Source of the DNA: Thermopolyspora sp040678635
GTDB taxonomy: Bacteria; Actinomycetota; Actinomycetes; Streptosporangiales; Streptosporangiaceae
Reading direction: 5' to 3'
Assembly: GCF_040678635.1 (NCBI RefSeq)
Contig: NZ_JBFATZ010000008.1
Coordinates: 186,001 to 250,000 of the forward strand
DNA: 64,000 bases
Shown here: positions 23,899-33,109 of the stretch, piece by piece
Layout of the letters: the number at the start of each line of letters is the position of its first letter
How positions within the stretch are numbered: the first letter of the stretch is position 1
Position numbers and translations under genes: made by a program
Notes under the pieces: generated by a model
What the model was told of the DNA's origin: nothing
The model's input: only the letters and a program-made list of their open reading frames with translations
Database searches by the model: none

Positions 23899-25019
23899 CT
23901 ACGCGGCGATGTGAACGCGGTCGCCGGCGCCCTCGGAGAGGAACGACGCCAGTGCCTGCCCCTGCTCGGTCACCTCCAGGCGTTCGGCCCGGGAGAAGTC
24001 GCGCAGCGGGGTGACGGTCCCGGTGTCGGCTTCGACGGTCCAGGTCGCGGAGACCCGCCCGTCGACCAGGACGACGCGGGCGCCGGCGACCGACAGGCCG
24101 CGTGGGCGTCGTCGATGATGCGGCTGCGGTCGTCGTAGCCGAGGACCGCGTTGTCGAACGCCGGAAGGAACCGCACCGGAGCGGGTGTGTCGGGGTCGGG
24201 GCGCGGCGCGTCGGGAAGGTCCAGCAGTTCCCGGCCGCGCTCGTCGCGGAAGGAGACCAGTTCCTCGCGTACGGCGTCCACGGCGGCCGGCAGTCCGGCG
24301 AGGCCGCACCAGGCGCGCAGGTCGGCCGAGGCGGCGGGGCCGTACGCGGCGAGATAGCGCCGTACCAGCGCCTGGCCGACGGGGTCGGAGGCGTCCGGGG
24401 GCAGCGGGGCGACCTCGCGGCCCAGCCATGAGGAGAACGTGGCGTAACGCGCTCCCCCTTTCGCCCGCCACAGGCCGCGCGGCGGCAACTGGGCCGCCGG
24501 GATGAGGCCGGGGATCAGCAGCTCCCCCAGCGCCCGGGGCCCCGGCTTCGGCCAGCGTTCGCCGAGCTCCCGCGCGAGCCCGATCGCTGTGCGGGGCTCG
24601 CCGTCGGCCATCACCGCCAGGCCCGCGGCCTGGAGTTCGTCGAGGTCGATGCCGTCGAGTTCGGCGCGGTAGACCCCGAGCACCCGCTGGCGCAGCATGA
24701 GGTCGTGCCGGGACCGCCAGGCCAGGGCGTCGTCGGCGGTGACGAGGTGGACGGTGCGGCGCATGAGATGGGTCCGCACCACGCTGCGCCGGGTGAGCAG
24801 GTCGGAGAGCACCGCCGGGTCGAAGGCGCGCAACCGCGACCACAGCCCGACGAACGGCTCCTGCGGCTCCTGCGCCTGCAGGCCGCACAGGTGCGCGACG
24901 GCGTCGAGGACCGGCAGGTCGGCGTGGTCGAGCAGCATCTGCCGGGCGAGCGTCGCGCGGTTGAGCGCCCGGGTTCCAAGGACCGTCTTCGGGTTGTGTC
25001 GCCGCGTCTTGATGGACAT
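23899..25019 (-). pseudogene. winged-helix DNA-binding domain protein (HTH_42/AlkZ-like), single frameshift
   Basis: Two minus-strand frames make one protein of about 373 residues. The first runs to IIDDAHA and then loses similarity; the other frame continues GLSVAGARVVLVDGRVSATW to the stop. The break is at about 24100-24107, where one base is missing. HTH_42 proteins include AlkZ and AlkX glycosylases for DNA crosslinks; LNRATLARQMLLDHA and LCGLQAQEPQEPF fit this family. The start ATG has only a weak ribosome site. It is divergent from a WYL regulator that may control it. It may be a true mutation or a read error. Confidence 0.8.
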
Positions 25020-25161
25020 TCTGCCCCAACACCCTTCGATGGTCGTTTCCTGACGCGGGCAGCCACCAGGCCGGAGCACAGGTCAAGACCTTGGTCACGC
25101 GGAAGTCCACCGTGGTCCAGGCCTCCGGCGGCTGCTCGCCCTGGACTACGGTCGCACACAA

Positions 25162-25182
25162 AGCGGCCAGGAACTGTCCGCT
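25162..25182. promoter_or_regulatory. 21-bp near-perfect palindrome, candidate operator of the WYL regulator
   Basis: AGCGGCCAG-GAA-CTGTCCGCT has nine-base arms with one mismatch. It lies in the divergent gap between the winged-helix gene and the WYL gene, 20 bp before the latter start. Confidence 0.55.
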
Positions 25183-25202
25183 TTTTACGGCACCATGGGA
25201 GT

Positions 25203-26216
25203 GTGCCGAACACTTCAGGGCGACTGCTGACGTTGCTGTCGCTGCTCCAGACGCGCCGGGACTGGCCGGGGGCGCTGCTGGCCGAGCGATTGAACGTCAG
25301 CCCGCGTACCGTGCGCCGGGACGTCGACCGCCTGCGTGAGCTCGGCTACCCCATCGCGGCCGCCAAGGGCCCCGACGGCGGATACCGGCTCGACGCGGGC
25401 GCGGACCTGCCGCCGTTGCTGTTCGACGACGAGCAGGCCGTCGCCCTGGCCATCGCGCTGCAGCTCGCCACCACCTCCGGGGTCGGCATCGAGGAGGCCG
25501 CGGCACGCGCGCTGAACACGGTCCGGCAGGTCATGCCCGCACGGCTGCGGCACCGGATCGACGCCCTCCGGGTCACCACCGTCGAGCGGCCCACGAATCG
25601 GTCGGAGCCGCAGGTCGGCAGCGACGTGCTCATGGCGCTCAGCACCGCCGTCCACCGCCGCGAGGTGCTGCGCTTCGACTACATCCACGTGTACGCGACA
25701 CAGGACGACGAGATGGCGCCGCCGCGCCGGGCCGAGCCCCACCACCTGGTCACCTGGAACGGGCGCTGGTACCTCGTCGCCTGGGACCTCGACCGTGAGG
25801 ACTGGCGCACCTTCCGCGCCGACCGCATCACCCCGCGCGTCCCCACCGGGCCTCGGTTCACCCCGCGTGAGCTGCCCGGCGGTGACGTGGCCGCCTTCGT
25901 GGCCGCCAGGTTCTGGGACTCCAGCTTGTACGACTGGCCCTGCCGGGGCGAGGTCATCCTCGACCTGCCCGCGTCCGCCGTGTCCCCGTACTTCCGCGAC
26001 GCGGTCGTCGAGGAACTCGGCCCGGACCGCTGCCGGCTGCTCCTGGGCTCGTGGTCATGGGTGGGCCTCGCCGCCACCATCGGCAGGTTCGACGCCGACA
26101 TCGAGGTCGTCCGGCCGCCCGAGCTCAAGGACGCCTTCGCGCACCTGGCCCGCCGCTACGCCGCCGCGGCGACCGGCGCGTCCCGCGGAGCCGTCCACGA
26201 TCCGCCGAATGGCTGA
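25203..26216 (+). CDS. YafY/DeoR-like regulator with WYL domain
   Basis: 337 residues: N-terminal helix-turn-helix (LLAERLNVSPRTVRRDVDRL) and a WYL ligand domain whose core is LVTWNGRWYLVAWDLDREDW, followed by FRADRITPRV. WYL domains sense nucleic acid or nucleotide ligands and often control stress or defence genes. The GTG start is placed close behind a strong palindrome. Its divergent neighbour is a winged-helix protein of the AlkZ type, so a DNA-damage link is plausible. Confidence 0.88.
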   Translation: MPNTSGRLLTLLSLLQTRRDWPGALLAERLNVSPRTVRRDVDRLRELGYPIAAAKGPDGGYRLDAGADLPPLLFDDEQAVALAIALQLATTSGVGIEEAAARALNTVRQVMPARLRHRIDALRVTTVERPTNRSEPQVGSDVLMALSTAVHRREVLRFDYIHVYATQDDEMAPPRRAEPHHLVTWNGRWYLVAWDLDREDWRTFRADRITPRVPTGPRFTPRELPGGDVAAFVAARFWDSSLYDWPCRGEVILDLPASAVSPYFRDAVVEELGPDRCRLLLGSWSWVGLAATIGRFDADIEVVRPPELKDAFAHLARRYAAAATGASRGAVHDPPNG

Positions 26217-26644
26217 GCCACTGCCGTCTTCCGGTCGCCGGCGGGCGGCTCACCTCCGGCGCAGGTCGACGCCCCGCTCCTGAAGTCGTACGGCTCGCGC
26301 GACCAGTTCGGCCGGCTCGGCGTGAGGCCGATGCTGGACGGCTGCCGACCTCGGCGAGGAACTCCGCGCTGCCTCCGCTCAGCCGCACGGCGTGGACATG
26401 CGGTCAGAGGCCCGGCGCAGGACGCAGCACAGAACACCGCGCACCCCACGCGGGTCAGCCCCCGCTCCCGCCGCCGTGCGCCCCACAAACCGCGCCTTCG
26501 ACCACGGCGTGTGCATTTCTCCATGGAACGAAACGCCCCTTCAGGACACCATGGCGCAGCGTGAGCGCCCCGCGCAGGGCCGCGCCGCACACCATCTGAC
26601 GCCCGCGCCCCTGCGGCGACGCTCGCGACAAGGAGTACACCGCC
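26217..26644. other. 428-bp gene-poor gap
   Basis: No reading frame here has convincing codon use or similarity. A minus-strand frame ending ELVARAVRLQERGVDLRRR near 26265-26325 looks like the tail of some protein but lacks a body. AAGGAG at 26630-26635 serves the next gene. Confidence 0.4.
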
Positions 26645-27724
26645 ATGACCCATGCACTGACATCGAGGATCCCGTTCGAGACGCTCGGCGACATCGAAGC
26701 CGCAGCCCTCGAGTCGTTAAGCCATGAGGTACGCGACTTCCTCGAAGGCGGCGCCGGGGACGAGTGGACGTTACACAGAAACCGGGAGGCGTTCGGCGAA
26801 TGGGGATTCGCCCCGCGGATCATGCGAGGCCGCCACGAGCCCGACCTGCGAACCGTCTTCATGGGAGTCCCGCTGCGCACACCGATGCTGACCGCCCCGT
26901 TCGGCGTCGACCAGTTGTTCCACCCGCAGGGTCAGAAGGCGGTCGCCCGAGCCGCCGCCCGCGCCGGCATCTCGGGAATGGCCCCGGAGGCAGGCTCCCA
27001 CTCCTTCGCCGACGTACGACGCGCGGCGCCTGACGGGATGGCCTTCGGGCAACTCCACCCGGTAGGCACCGAGGACTCTTTCGTACGCCGCCTGCGTCAC
27101 CTGGAAGAGTGCGGCTTCCGCGCGCTCGTGGTCACCTGTGACACCCCGACGGCCGGATGGCGGGAACGCAACCGCCGCAACCACTACACCCCGCCGCATT
27201 CCGTCGCGGGCGGCAACTTCGCCGACGACGAAGGCAGCGGCGACGCCTTCGCCGACCTCTTCGGCGGATCCGGCCCGGCCTGGGACTGGGAGAAGCTGGG
27301 CCGACTCATGAAGGGTACGACCCTACCCTGGATGGCCAAGGGCATCACCACCGTCCACGACGCCAAGGCCGCGATCGACGCCGGAGCAAGCGCGATCGGC
27401 GTCTCCAACCACGGCGGACGCCAACTCGACCACCTCCCGGCCGCCCTGGACGTACTCCCCGAGATCGTCGGCGCGGTGGCCGGCCACGCCCAGATCGCCT
27501 TCGACAGCGGCATCCGCCGAGGCTCCGACATGGTCAAGGCCCTCGCCCTCGGCGCCGACGTCGTCCTGCTCGGCCGACTCGCCATCTACGGCCTCATCGT
27601 CGGCGGCGAGGCCGGAGTGACGCGGGTGCTCGACCTCCTGCGCGAGGAGGCGACGAACATCCTCACGCTGCTGGGCTGCGAAGGCGTCACCGACCTCGAC
27701 CGACGGTTCCTGCGACGACTCTGA
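26645..27724 (+). CDS. FMN-dependent alpha-hydroxy-acid oxidase/dehydrogenase
   Basis: 359 residues, a complete FMN-binding TIM barrel of the lactate oxidase/glycolate oxidase family. TAPFGVDQLFHPQGQKAVAR is the FMN pocket; the catalytic His-Gly-Gly-Arg is in GVSNHGGRQLD, and FDSGIRRGSDMVKALALGAD, then LLGR, hold the phosphate. AAGGAG lies ten bases upstream of the ATG. It oxidises an L-2-hydroxy acid such as lactate. It is a single gene with wide gaps on both sides, so its pathway is not apparent. Confidence 0.92.
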   Translation: MTHALTSRIPFETLGDIEAAALESLSHEVRDFLEGGAGDEWTLHRNREAFGEWGFAPRIMRGRHEPDLRTVFMGVPLRTPMLTAPFGVDQLFHPQGQKAVARAAARAGISGMAPEAGSHSFADVRRAAPDGMAFGQLHPVGTEDSFVRRLRHLEECGFRALVVTCDTPTAGWRERNRRNHYTPPHSVAGGNFADDEGSGDAFADLFGGSGPAWDWEKLGRLMKGTTLPWMAKGITTVHDAKAAIDAGASAIGVSNHGGRQLDHLPAALDVLPEIVGAVAGHAQIAFDSGIRRGSDMVKALALGADVVLLGRLAIYGLIVGGEAGVTRVLDLLREEATNILTLLGCEGVTDLDRRFLRRL

Positions 27725-27968
27725 ACAAAGCGTGCTGCTTCACCCGGTTCACCGATGTAGCGGCGTGCACTGCCATGACACGAGCACACGCCATTGGCGC
27801 AGGGTTTCGCCCTGTTCAAGGCTTGGGCACCGACGGCGTGGGCACTGCGGCCGATGAAGCGTACGATGCCGGGCTTCGCGCGCGAACCTCTACCCGAGGG
27901 GGAGTTTGTCCGCGACGCTGCGGCCCACAACTCCACGCCGTTCCGTCCCACGCCCCGTACGCCGGGGC

Positions 27969-29060
27969 TCACTTCACCGCGGCGTGAACCCTGTGGCGAC
28001 GCCGTACGGCGAGCAGGCGGCGGGTCAGGTCGGCGACCATGCCGACAAAGGTGAGCGTCCACGCCGGCATCGCCACCCAGACCCACAGGCGGCCGATCTC
28101 CTCGACGATCGGCAGGTGAATGGCGCGGCCCAACTCCATGCTGGCCACGGCGTACATGCCGAGCGGGAAAATGACGCTCCACAACTGCGGCAGGTATTCC
28201 AGCCGCACGCGCTGCAACATGTGCCGCCATATCCCGAAAAGCACGAGCATCGGGATCAGCCAGGTTCCGAACGCCCACAGCACCACCGCGAGCCCGGCGA
28301 TCAGCGGACGGGCGGCGGTGATCGCCGGCGCCTCCGGCATGCCGAGGATGCGGGCGGCGACGAGCACCGTGATCGCGGTGGCTCCCATGGTGACCCAGTA
28401 CGGCGGGGTGAGGTCCTCCGGCCGTACCTCAAGCAGCAGCAGCCGGGTCAGCACGAGCGTGGCGACGATCAGATACAGCATCAGCCCGACCGACCACATC
28501 AGCACGGCCGCGAGCGCGGCGGGGCGGGCGTGCGCGGGGAACATGACCACGAGCGCGCTGATGATCACGCCGATGGACTGGGTGCCGACCACCCAGATGA
28601 ACCAGGTGCCGTTCACCCCGGCGAGCACCGGACGCGGACGCGGCCCGAGGATCAGCCGCACCGGGATCCCGTAGCTCAACCCCATCCACACCAGGGCGGC
28701 GAGCACCCCCAGCCCGACGGTCACGCCCAAATGGCCGTCGGCGGCGAGCCGCGCGCCCAGCACCCCGCACGCGGCGACCACCGTGAAGAAGGCGTACGCC
28801 CGGTCGGCCGCCGACAAGTCCGCCAGCAGTTCGGCCCGGAAGACGACCACCCGCACGGTCAGCGCCACGAGCAGGACCGCGAAGCAGACCACGGCGATCG
28901 CCGCGAGCAGCCCGGACAGCGTCCCCAGCCCCACGTCGAGCAGCGCCGAGGAGACGATCCCGGTGGCCATCACCAGCGCGAAGTAGCCCGGGTACAGGTG
29001 GCGGGCCGGTCGCAGCGGCGGCCATACCGCGCGGGCCGGGGTGGTCGAACCCTGCACCAT
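27969..29060 (-). CDS. TDT/SLAC1-family membrane transporter
   Basis: 363 residues with ten hydrophobic helices. The opening YPGYFALVMATGIVSSALL is the hallmark of the tellurite-resistance/dicarboxylate transporter family (TehA, Mae1, SLAC1), and SVIFPLGMYAVASMELGRA is its second conserved element. Members carry anions, C4-dicarboxylates or sulfite. A longer open frame adds 57 residues, but they are Arg/Pro-rich with no membrane character; GGGGGGAC precedes the chosen ATG. Substrate unknown. Confidence 0.9.
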   Translation of the reverse strand: MVQGSTTPARAVWPPLRPARHLYPGYFALVMATGIVSSALLDVGLGTLSGLLAAIAVVCFAVLLVALTVRVVVFRAELLADLSAADRAYAFFTVVAACGVLGARLAADGHLGVTVGLGVLAALVWMGLSYGIPVRLILGPRPRPVLAGVNGTWFIWVVGTQSIGVIISALVVMFPAHARPAALAAVLMWSVGLMLYLIVATLVLTRLLLLEVRPEDLTPPYWVTMGATAITVLVAARILGMPEAPAITAARPLIAGLAVVLWAFGTWLIPMLVLFGIWRHMLQRVRLEYLPQLWSVIFPLGMYAVASMELGRAIHLPIVEEIGRLWVWVAMPAWTLTFVGMVADLTRRLLAVRRRHRVHAAVK

Positions 29061-29283
29061 GCCTGTCCCCCCGGATCCTCTGTATTCGTGTGATGTCAGT
29101 CGCGTCACGTCATGCCCGTGGCACGGCACCGGGACGCGCCTCGCTGGACGGGGCCTCGGCGGGCGTTCGCGGGCCGCCACGATGTATGGCGTCGAGGGTG
29201 ACAAACAGAGCGCGCCGCCGACACGGCCCATCGGACGCGGCTGACGTGACCTTGGACACTTGACGCCCCGACCGACGCCGGGA

Positions 29284-30294
29284 TCAGGGCAGGGCGCCGG
29301 CCTCCGCCGCGTCGATGGCGGCGATCACCTCCTGCAGCGACATCGAGCCCGGGGCCCGGCGTTCGCGGGCGAAACGGTTGGCCAGGCGACGCAGCGCGTC
29401 GTTGGCGGGGGTGGGGACGCCGTGGAGGCGGCCGAGGAGGGCGATCTCGCCGTTGAGGTAGTCGGTCTCGATCGAGCCGCTGCGCCGGGTGAGGCTCTGC
29501 CAGGACGAGCTGCGGTTCGGGGGCGTGTCCGGAATGGGGGTGGCCACGACCTGATCGCCGCGCCGGGCGCGTTCCTCGTCCTGGGTGACGTACGCGATGC
29601 CCGCGGCGTCGAACGCCGCGTAGCCCTCGGCGCGCACCCGCGGGGCGATCGCCCGTCGGCCGGAGCGGTCGTCGCAGACCGCGTCGTAGGCGTTGAGCAG
29701 GTTGTTGAGGAGTTTGGCGTACTTCCAGCGCATCACCCTGTCCTCGGCGAACCCCAGCAGGTGGTTCTTGGACAGGTCCTCGGCGATGCGGCGGGCGGTG
29801 TCGTCGAGGCCGGAGGGGTAGCGGCCGACGTGCAGGATGCCGTTCAGCGGCGTGCCGTACGCGGCGACGACCCCCGGGTCGAGGTGCGCGGCGGGCAACC
29901 ATACGCACATGCCGTACACGCGGGCGAAGAGGCGCAGTGCCAGGCGCTCGTTCTCCACCGCGTTCTGGGCGCAGACGAGGGGGAGCCGCTCGGCCGCCGT
30001 GCCGCCGCCGTCGACGGGCCGGTCGGCCCAGGCCTGCAGCGCCGGAAGGCTGTCCTGGGTCTTGACGCACAGGACGAGCACGTCGTCGGGGGTGAGGCGC
30101 AGTTCGTCGGGGGACTGCACGGCCGGGATCGGCAGGGTCGCGGAGCCCTGCGGGGCGACCAGGCGGAGGCCCTCGTCGCGAAGGGCGCGGTGGTGCGCTC
30201 CCCGGGCGACCAGGACCACGTCGTGGCCGCCCTCGAACAGCCGGCCGCCGATCGTGCCGCCGATGGCCCCCGCGCCGATGATGATGTAGCGCAT
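29284..30294 (-). CDS. ketopantoate reductase family protein
   Basis: 336 residues, ApbA/PanE fold. The NADPH-binding motif is MRYIIIGAGAIGGTIGGRL; VLCVKTQD and the catalytic lysine region RWKYAKLLNNLLNAYDAVC follow, then the C-terminal RRSGSIETDYLNGEI with its substrate serine/asparagine context. PanE reduces 2-dehydropantoate in pantothenate synthesis; many actinobacterial paralogs have other 2-oxoacid substrates. No pantothenate genes are nearby. ATG four codons upstream is an alternative start. Confidence 0.88.
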   Translation of the reverse strand: MRYIIIGAGAIGGTIGGRLFEGGHDVVLVARGAHHRALRDEGLRLVAPQGSATLPIPAVQSPDELRLTPDDVLVLCVKTQDSLPALQAWADRPVDGGGTAAERLPLVCAQNAVENERLALRLFARVYGMCVWLPAAHLDPGVVAAYGTPLNGILHVGRYPSGLDDTARRIAEDLSKNHLLGFAEDRVMRWKYAKLLNNLLNAYDAVCDDRSGRRAIAPRVRAEGYAAFDAAGIAYVTQDEERARRGDQVVATPIPDTPPNRSSSWQSLTRRSGSIETDYLNGEIALLGRLHGVPTPANDALRRLANRFARERRAPGSMSLQEVIAAIDAAEAGALP

Positions 30295-30379
30295 GGGTCC
30301 GAGCATCCCATGAGTGTTCGCGCGGGTACGGCTCGGTCCGCCGGGTGGACGGTGGACGCCCCCACGCGGCGCCGCCGGG

Positions 30380-31255
30380 TCAGGTGACCTTGCTCGCCCG
30401 GGACGACCAGGTGTCACACGAGCCCGGTTTGCCGGATTTGTACCCTCGCTGCATCCAGCGGTATCGCGTCTTCTGCAGGCCGTGGGTACGGCTCCACTTC
30501 TTGGCGAGCGTGCCGGAGTACAGATACGCGAACTCGTCCGTGGGCGGCAGTCGCCGCCGCATCGCCCGCAGCGCCACACCGGACAGGCAGTCGGCCTGAA
30601 GCTCCAGCCGTCGGCTCACCAGGTATTCGGCCTTCTTGGTGGTGGCGGCGTTCAGCAACGCGGTCTGTTTGGCCAGGATCTTGGTCAGGTACTGCAGATG
30701 GTGACCGTATTCGTGGCCGGACACGTCGGCCGCCCACGCCTTCCACGGCCTGGAGGGGAACGAGGGATCATCGATGATGAAGTACGTCTCGATGGAATCG
30801 CAGTAGGTGCCGGCGGCTCCCTTTACCGGCATAAGTCCGCATACCGGGTGTTTCACGCGCTTTCGTACGTACTTGCGGTGTGGCGGCGTGAAGGGCAGGT
30901 CCACCTCGCGGAATTCCCGGGCCCAGATCTTGTCGAGACAGGACGCGACCTTGTCCAGGTAGCGCTTCTTCGAGGACCAGCGTCGCTCGTCCACCGCCGG
31001 CAACGCGCAGTTCGCCTTCGCCCGGGGGGCGGAGTAGATCATGCGCTTGACCTTCACCGCGCGCGCCGCATCGCGTTCGTCCGGCACTTCGGATTCCTCG
31101 GACTCCTCGGACTTTTCGCCGTTCGTCGCGCCCGGCCGCAGGATGTTCGGCGTCCAGTCCGGCATGTGCACGGGCGGCGGGATCGGTGGCGGAGGGTCGG
31201 GCGTACAGGCGACCAAGAATGCGCAGACGACCAGAGGCACGGCGAGGCGACGCAT
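30380..31255 (-). CDS. lipoprotein neutral zinc metallopeptidase
   Basis: 291 residues. The signal peptide ends in a lipobox, AFLVAC, giving a membrane-anchored extracellular protein; a Pro-rich stretch follows. The zinc site is HEYGHH with the third ligand in RLELQADCLSG, the YpfJ/neutral-zinc-peptidase arrangement (GHExGHxxQ, then ExxADC). Cysteines flank the domain. It is divergent from nothing obvious and overlaps no neighbour. Role in cell-surface proteolysis is inferred from family. Confidence 0.88.
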   Translation of the reverse strand: MRRLAVPLVVCAFLVACTPDPPPPIPPPVHMPDWTPNILRPGATNGEKSEESEESEVPDERDAARAVKVKRMIYSAPRAKANCALPAVDERRWSSKKRYLDKVASCLDKIWAREFREVDLPFTPPHRKYVRKRVKHPVCGLMPVKGAAGTYCDSIETYFIIDDPSFPSRPWKAWAADVSGHEYGHHLQYLTKILAKQTALLNAATTKKAEYLVSRRLELQADCLSGVALRAMRRRLPPTDEFAYLYSGTLAKKWSRTHGLQKTRYRWMQRGYKSGKPGSCDTWSSRASKVT

Positions 31256-31365
31256 GGCCCGAGAGCATATGACCCATTGATCACGAAATATGGGTCAATT
31301 CCAGAACGCCCTGATTCACCCCGTAGCTACGGAGCGGAGGACCTCTATTCTCGGGACATACCCGA

Positions 31366-31926
31366 CTAAATCAGGTTGTGCGGCACGTATCCGACGCAGG
31401 GCACCTTGTGCTCGTACTCGACCACGCGTACGTGGTGACCCCGGCGGCCGAAGGTGAACTCGTCGCCGTGCCGTACCCCGTGGAGGCGATACCGCCAGCC
31501 CAGCGCCGGATCGTAGTCCGGGGCGTGGTTGAGCTCGGCGGAGGCGTTCACCAACGCCTCCGCGTACGGCACCGCCTCCGCCGGAAGGTAGATCTCCGTG
31601 CCGCGTTTCGAGGCGAGGAAGTCCAGATCCTTGGAGTGGTCGAGGTGGGTGTGCGTCAGAAAGACCGTGTCCACCTCCCGCCCCTCGTACAGCCCCGCGT
31701 CGAGGCTGCACCGCAGCTCGGGCACGTGGAAGAGGGTCCTGTCGTTGGAGCGGGAGTATCCGATGAGGGTAAGCCCGCTGCCGGGCATCCGCCACGTCTT
31801 CCACTGGCGGAACGGATGCCCCCGCTCCAGCCGCTCGGGATGGTCGAGGTGGCCGTTTCGATCGGATCGGTCGGCTAGGTCGGCTTGATCGGTTCGGTCG
31901 GACCGCCGCTTCGGCGCCTGGCTCAT
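31366..31926 (-). pseudogene. MBL-fold (RNase Z-like) hydrolase, C-terminally truncated
   Basis: 186 residues in frame. The metal motif FLTHTHLDHSKD is intact, and the fold is followed through DEFTFGRRGHHVRVVEYEHK and CVGYVPHNLI, then a TAG. Homologs continue with a KPEY.GLS..EI..L type segment; just past the stop the same frame reads SGMSRE, another TAG, and decays. So the ORF ends about 40-80 residues early through stop codons and loses part of the C-terminal metal site. An Arg/Asp-rich N-terminal tail of about 40 residues precedes the fold. Confidence 0.7.
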
Positions 31927-32044
31927 CGGAGTAACCCTCACGAATGCTCGCCCTGGGCGCGTTCCGCCCGATGTTTCGCGCCGATGGTACGCCGATGCTA
32001 TGCGGTCCCGACGGCGGCCTGAAAGCGCTTTTCCACGCGAGAAG

Positions 32045-32070
32045 GCCCCCTTCCATGGGTGGAAGAGGGC
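32045..32070 (-). terminator. hairpin with T-rich minus-strand tail
   Basis: GCCCCCTTCCA and TGGAAGAGGGC pair over 11 bp with one mismatch around a 4-nt loop; on the minus strand the stem is followed by ccttctc. It fits termination of the Gly-Phe protein gene 209 bp upstream. The remainder of 31927-32278 holds only a minor GCCGAG/CTCGGC hairpin at 32114-32130. Confidence 0.6.
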
Positions 32071-32278
32071 TGTGAACCGTGCCCGACGCCGTTGACGCGG
32101 CGAGGCCGGGCAAGCCGAGGCCGGCTCGGCGACGCGCCGGGCCGGCCTCGCTCGCGAATGTCCGCACCTGACCTCGACCGATGACGCGGGCGGCCGACGG
32201 TTCCCGATGTCGATCGGCGCCGCCGGCCGCCGCGGTCCTTCGGGTCAAGCGCCGGGACCGCTGTCGGCAGGCCTCGCG

Positions 32279-32551
32279 TCAGAACCCGAAACCGGAGCAG
32301 AAGCCATCGAATCCGATGAGTCCGAAGTCACCGAACCCGCCGAATCCGCCGAAGCCGCCGAACCCGCCGAACCCAAAGCCCCCGAGCCCGCAGGAGCCCG
32401 AGAACCCCCCGCAGCCGCCGAGGACCGACGTACCGCAGGTCCCGCTCGTGGTGGACGCCTGAGCCGGGGCCGCGAGCGCGGTACCCATCAGTGCGCCACC
32501 ACTGGCGAGAGAGGCGGCGAGGATGATGCTAGCCAAGCGCGTGCGCTTCAT
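32279..32551 (-). CDS. secreted glycine/phenylalanine-rich mini-protein
   Basis: 90 residues. A clear Sec signal (MKRTRLASIILAASLASGG, then TALAAPAQA) leaves a mature part of about 57 residues made of GGF repeats: LGGFGFGGFGGFGGFGGFG, with four cysteines (SGTC, GGC, SGSC, GFC) and a C-terminal GFGF. AAGGAG lies six bases before the ATG, so it is a real, well-expressed gene. I know no family with this composition. The FG repetition suggests self-assembly or surface hydrophobicity, and the cysteines two disulfides. A symmetric promoter-region motif is upstream and a terminator downstream, so it is monocistronic. Confidence 0.85.
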   Translation of the reverse strand: MKRTRLASIILAASLASGGALMGTALAAPAQASTTSGTCGTSVLGGCGGFSGSCGLGGFGFGGFGGFGGFGGFGDFGLIGFDGFCSGFGF

Positions 32552-33109
32552 TCGTCACTCCTTGTGATGTCGGTTGGAGCAATGTGGCTAATGTCCGCTA
32601 TCGCGGCAGAAATGCCGATACGTACAGTTATTTAGCAAACACGTACCGTTATCGGAAAATAGGGACATTGCTCTTGTCCGGCCGTGGACATGCCCTGTGG
32701 AGCGCTCGACGCTCCGACCACCGCCGCCCCCGACTCCGGCCCCGCAACCGGACCGGACCGCCTCCCCGCACCGCCCGCCACCATGACCACCGGCCCGGCC
32801 ACGCGATCCCACCGAGATCGCCGTCCGCCCGCCGACCATCACCGGCGATCGTTGTCCAAAGTCCACTGGACGCCCTCTGGACGCGAATCCCTTGGGGCCC
32901 GCCCACACCCGTGCGAGCGTCGTACGTGACCACCGCCGGCAGGTGCGTCGACTGGATGGGCCGCATCAGCGGCACCGAAGGCGGAAAGCGCGGAACCAAC
33001 TGCGGCTGCCCCCGTCGACCACCCAGACCGCACCGCCCCCTTCGACCGACCGATGGGAGCGTTTACCTCCCCACTCCACGGCGCCCTGCCCTTCGGGAAG
33101 GACACCGGG
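32552..33109. other. 558-bp gap with a symmetric element near 32615-32655
   Basis: CCGATA (32615-32620) and TATCGG (32650-32655) form outer arms, and GTAC occurs inside both halves; an AT-rich core (cagttatttagcaaac) lies between. It sits 64-104 bp before the Gly-Phe gene and may be its promoter or operator. No coding sequence is supported in the rest. Confidence 0.4.

Noticed and set aside
26645..27724. mycofactocin MftD
   Set aside because: The fold is the same FMN family, but no mftA, mftB, mftC or mftE gene is present nearby.
32279..32551. RiPP precursor peptide
   Set aside because: It has a Sec signal rather than a leader for modifying enzymes, and no cyclase, radical SAM or dehydratase gene is nearby.
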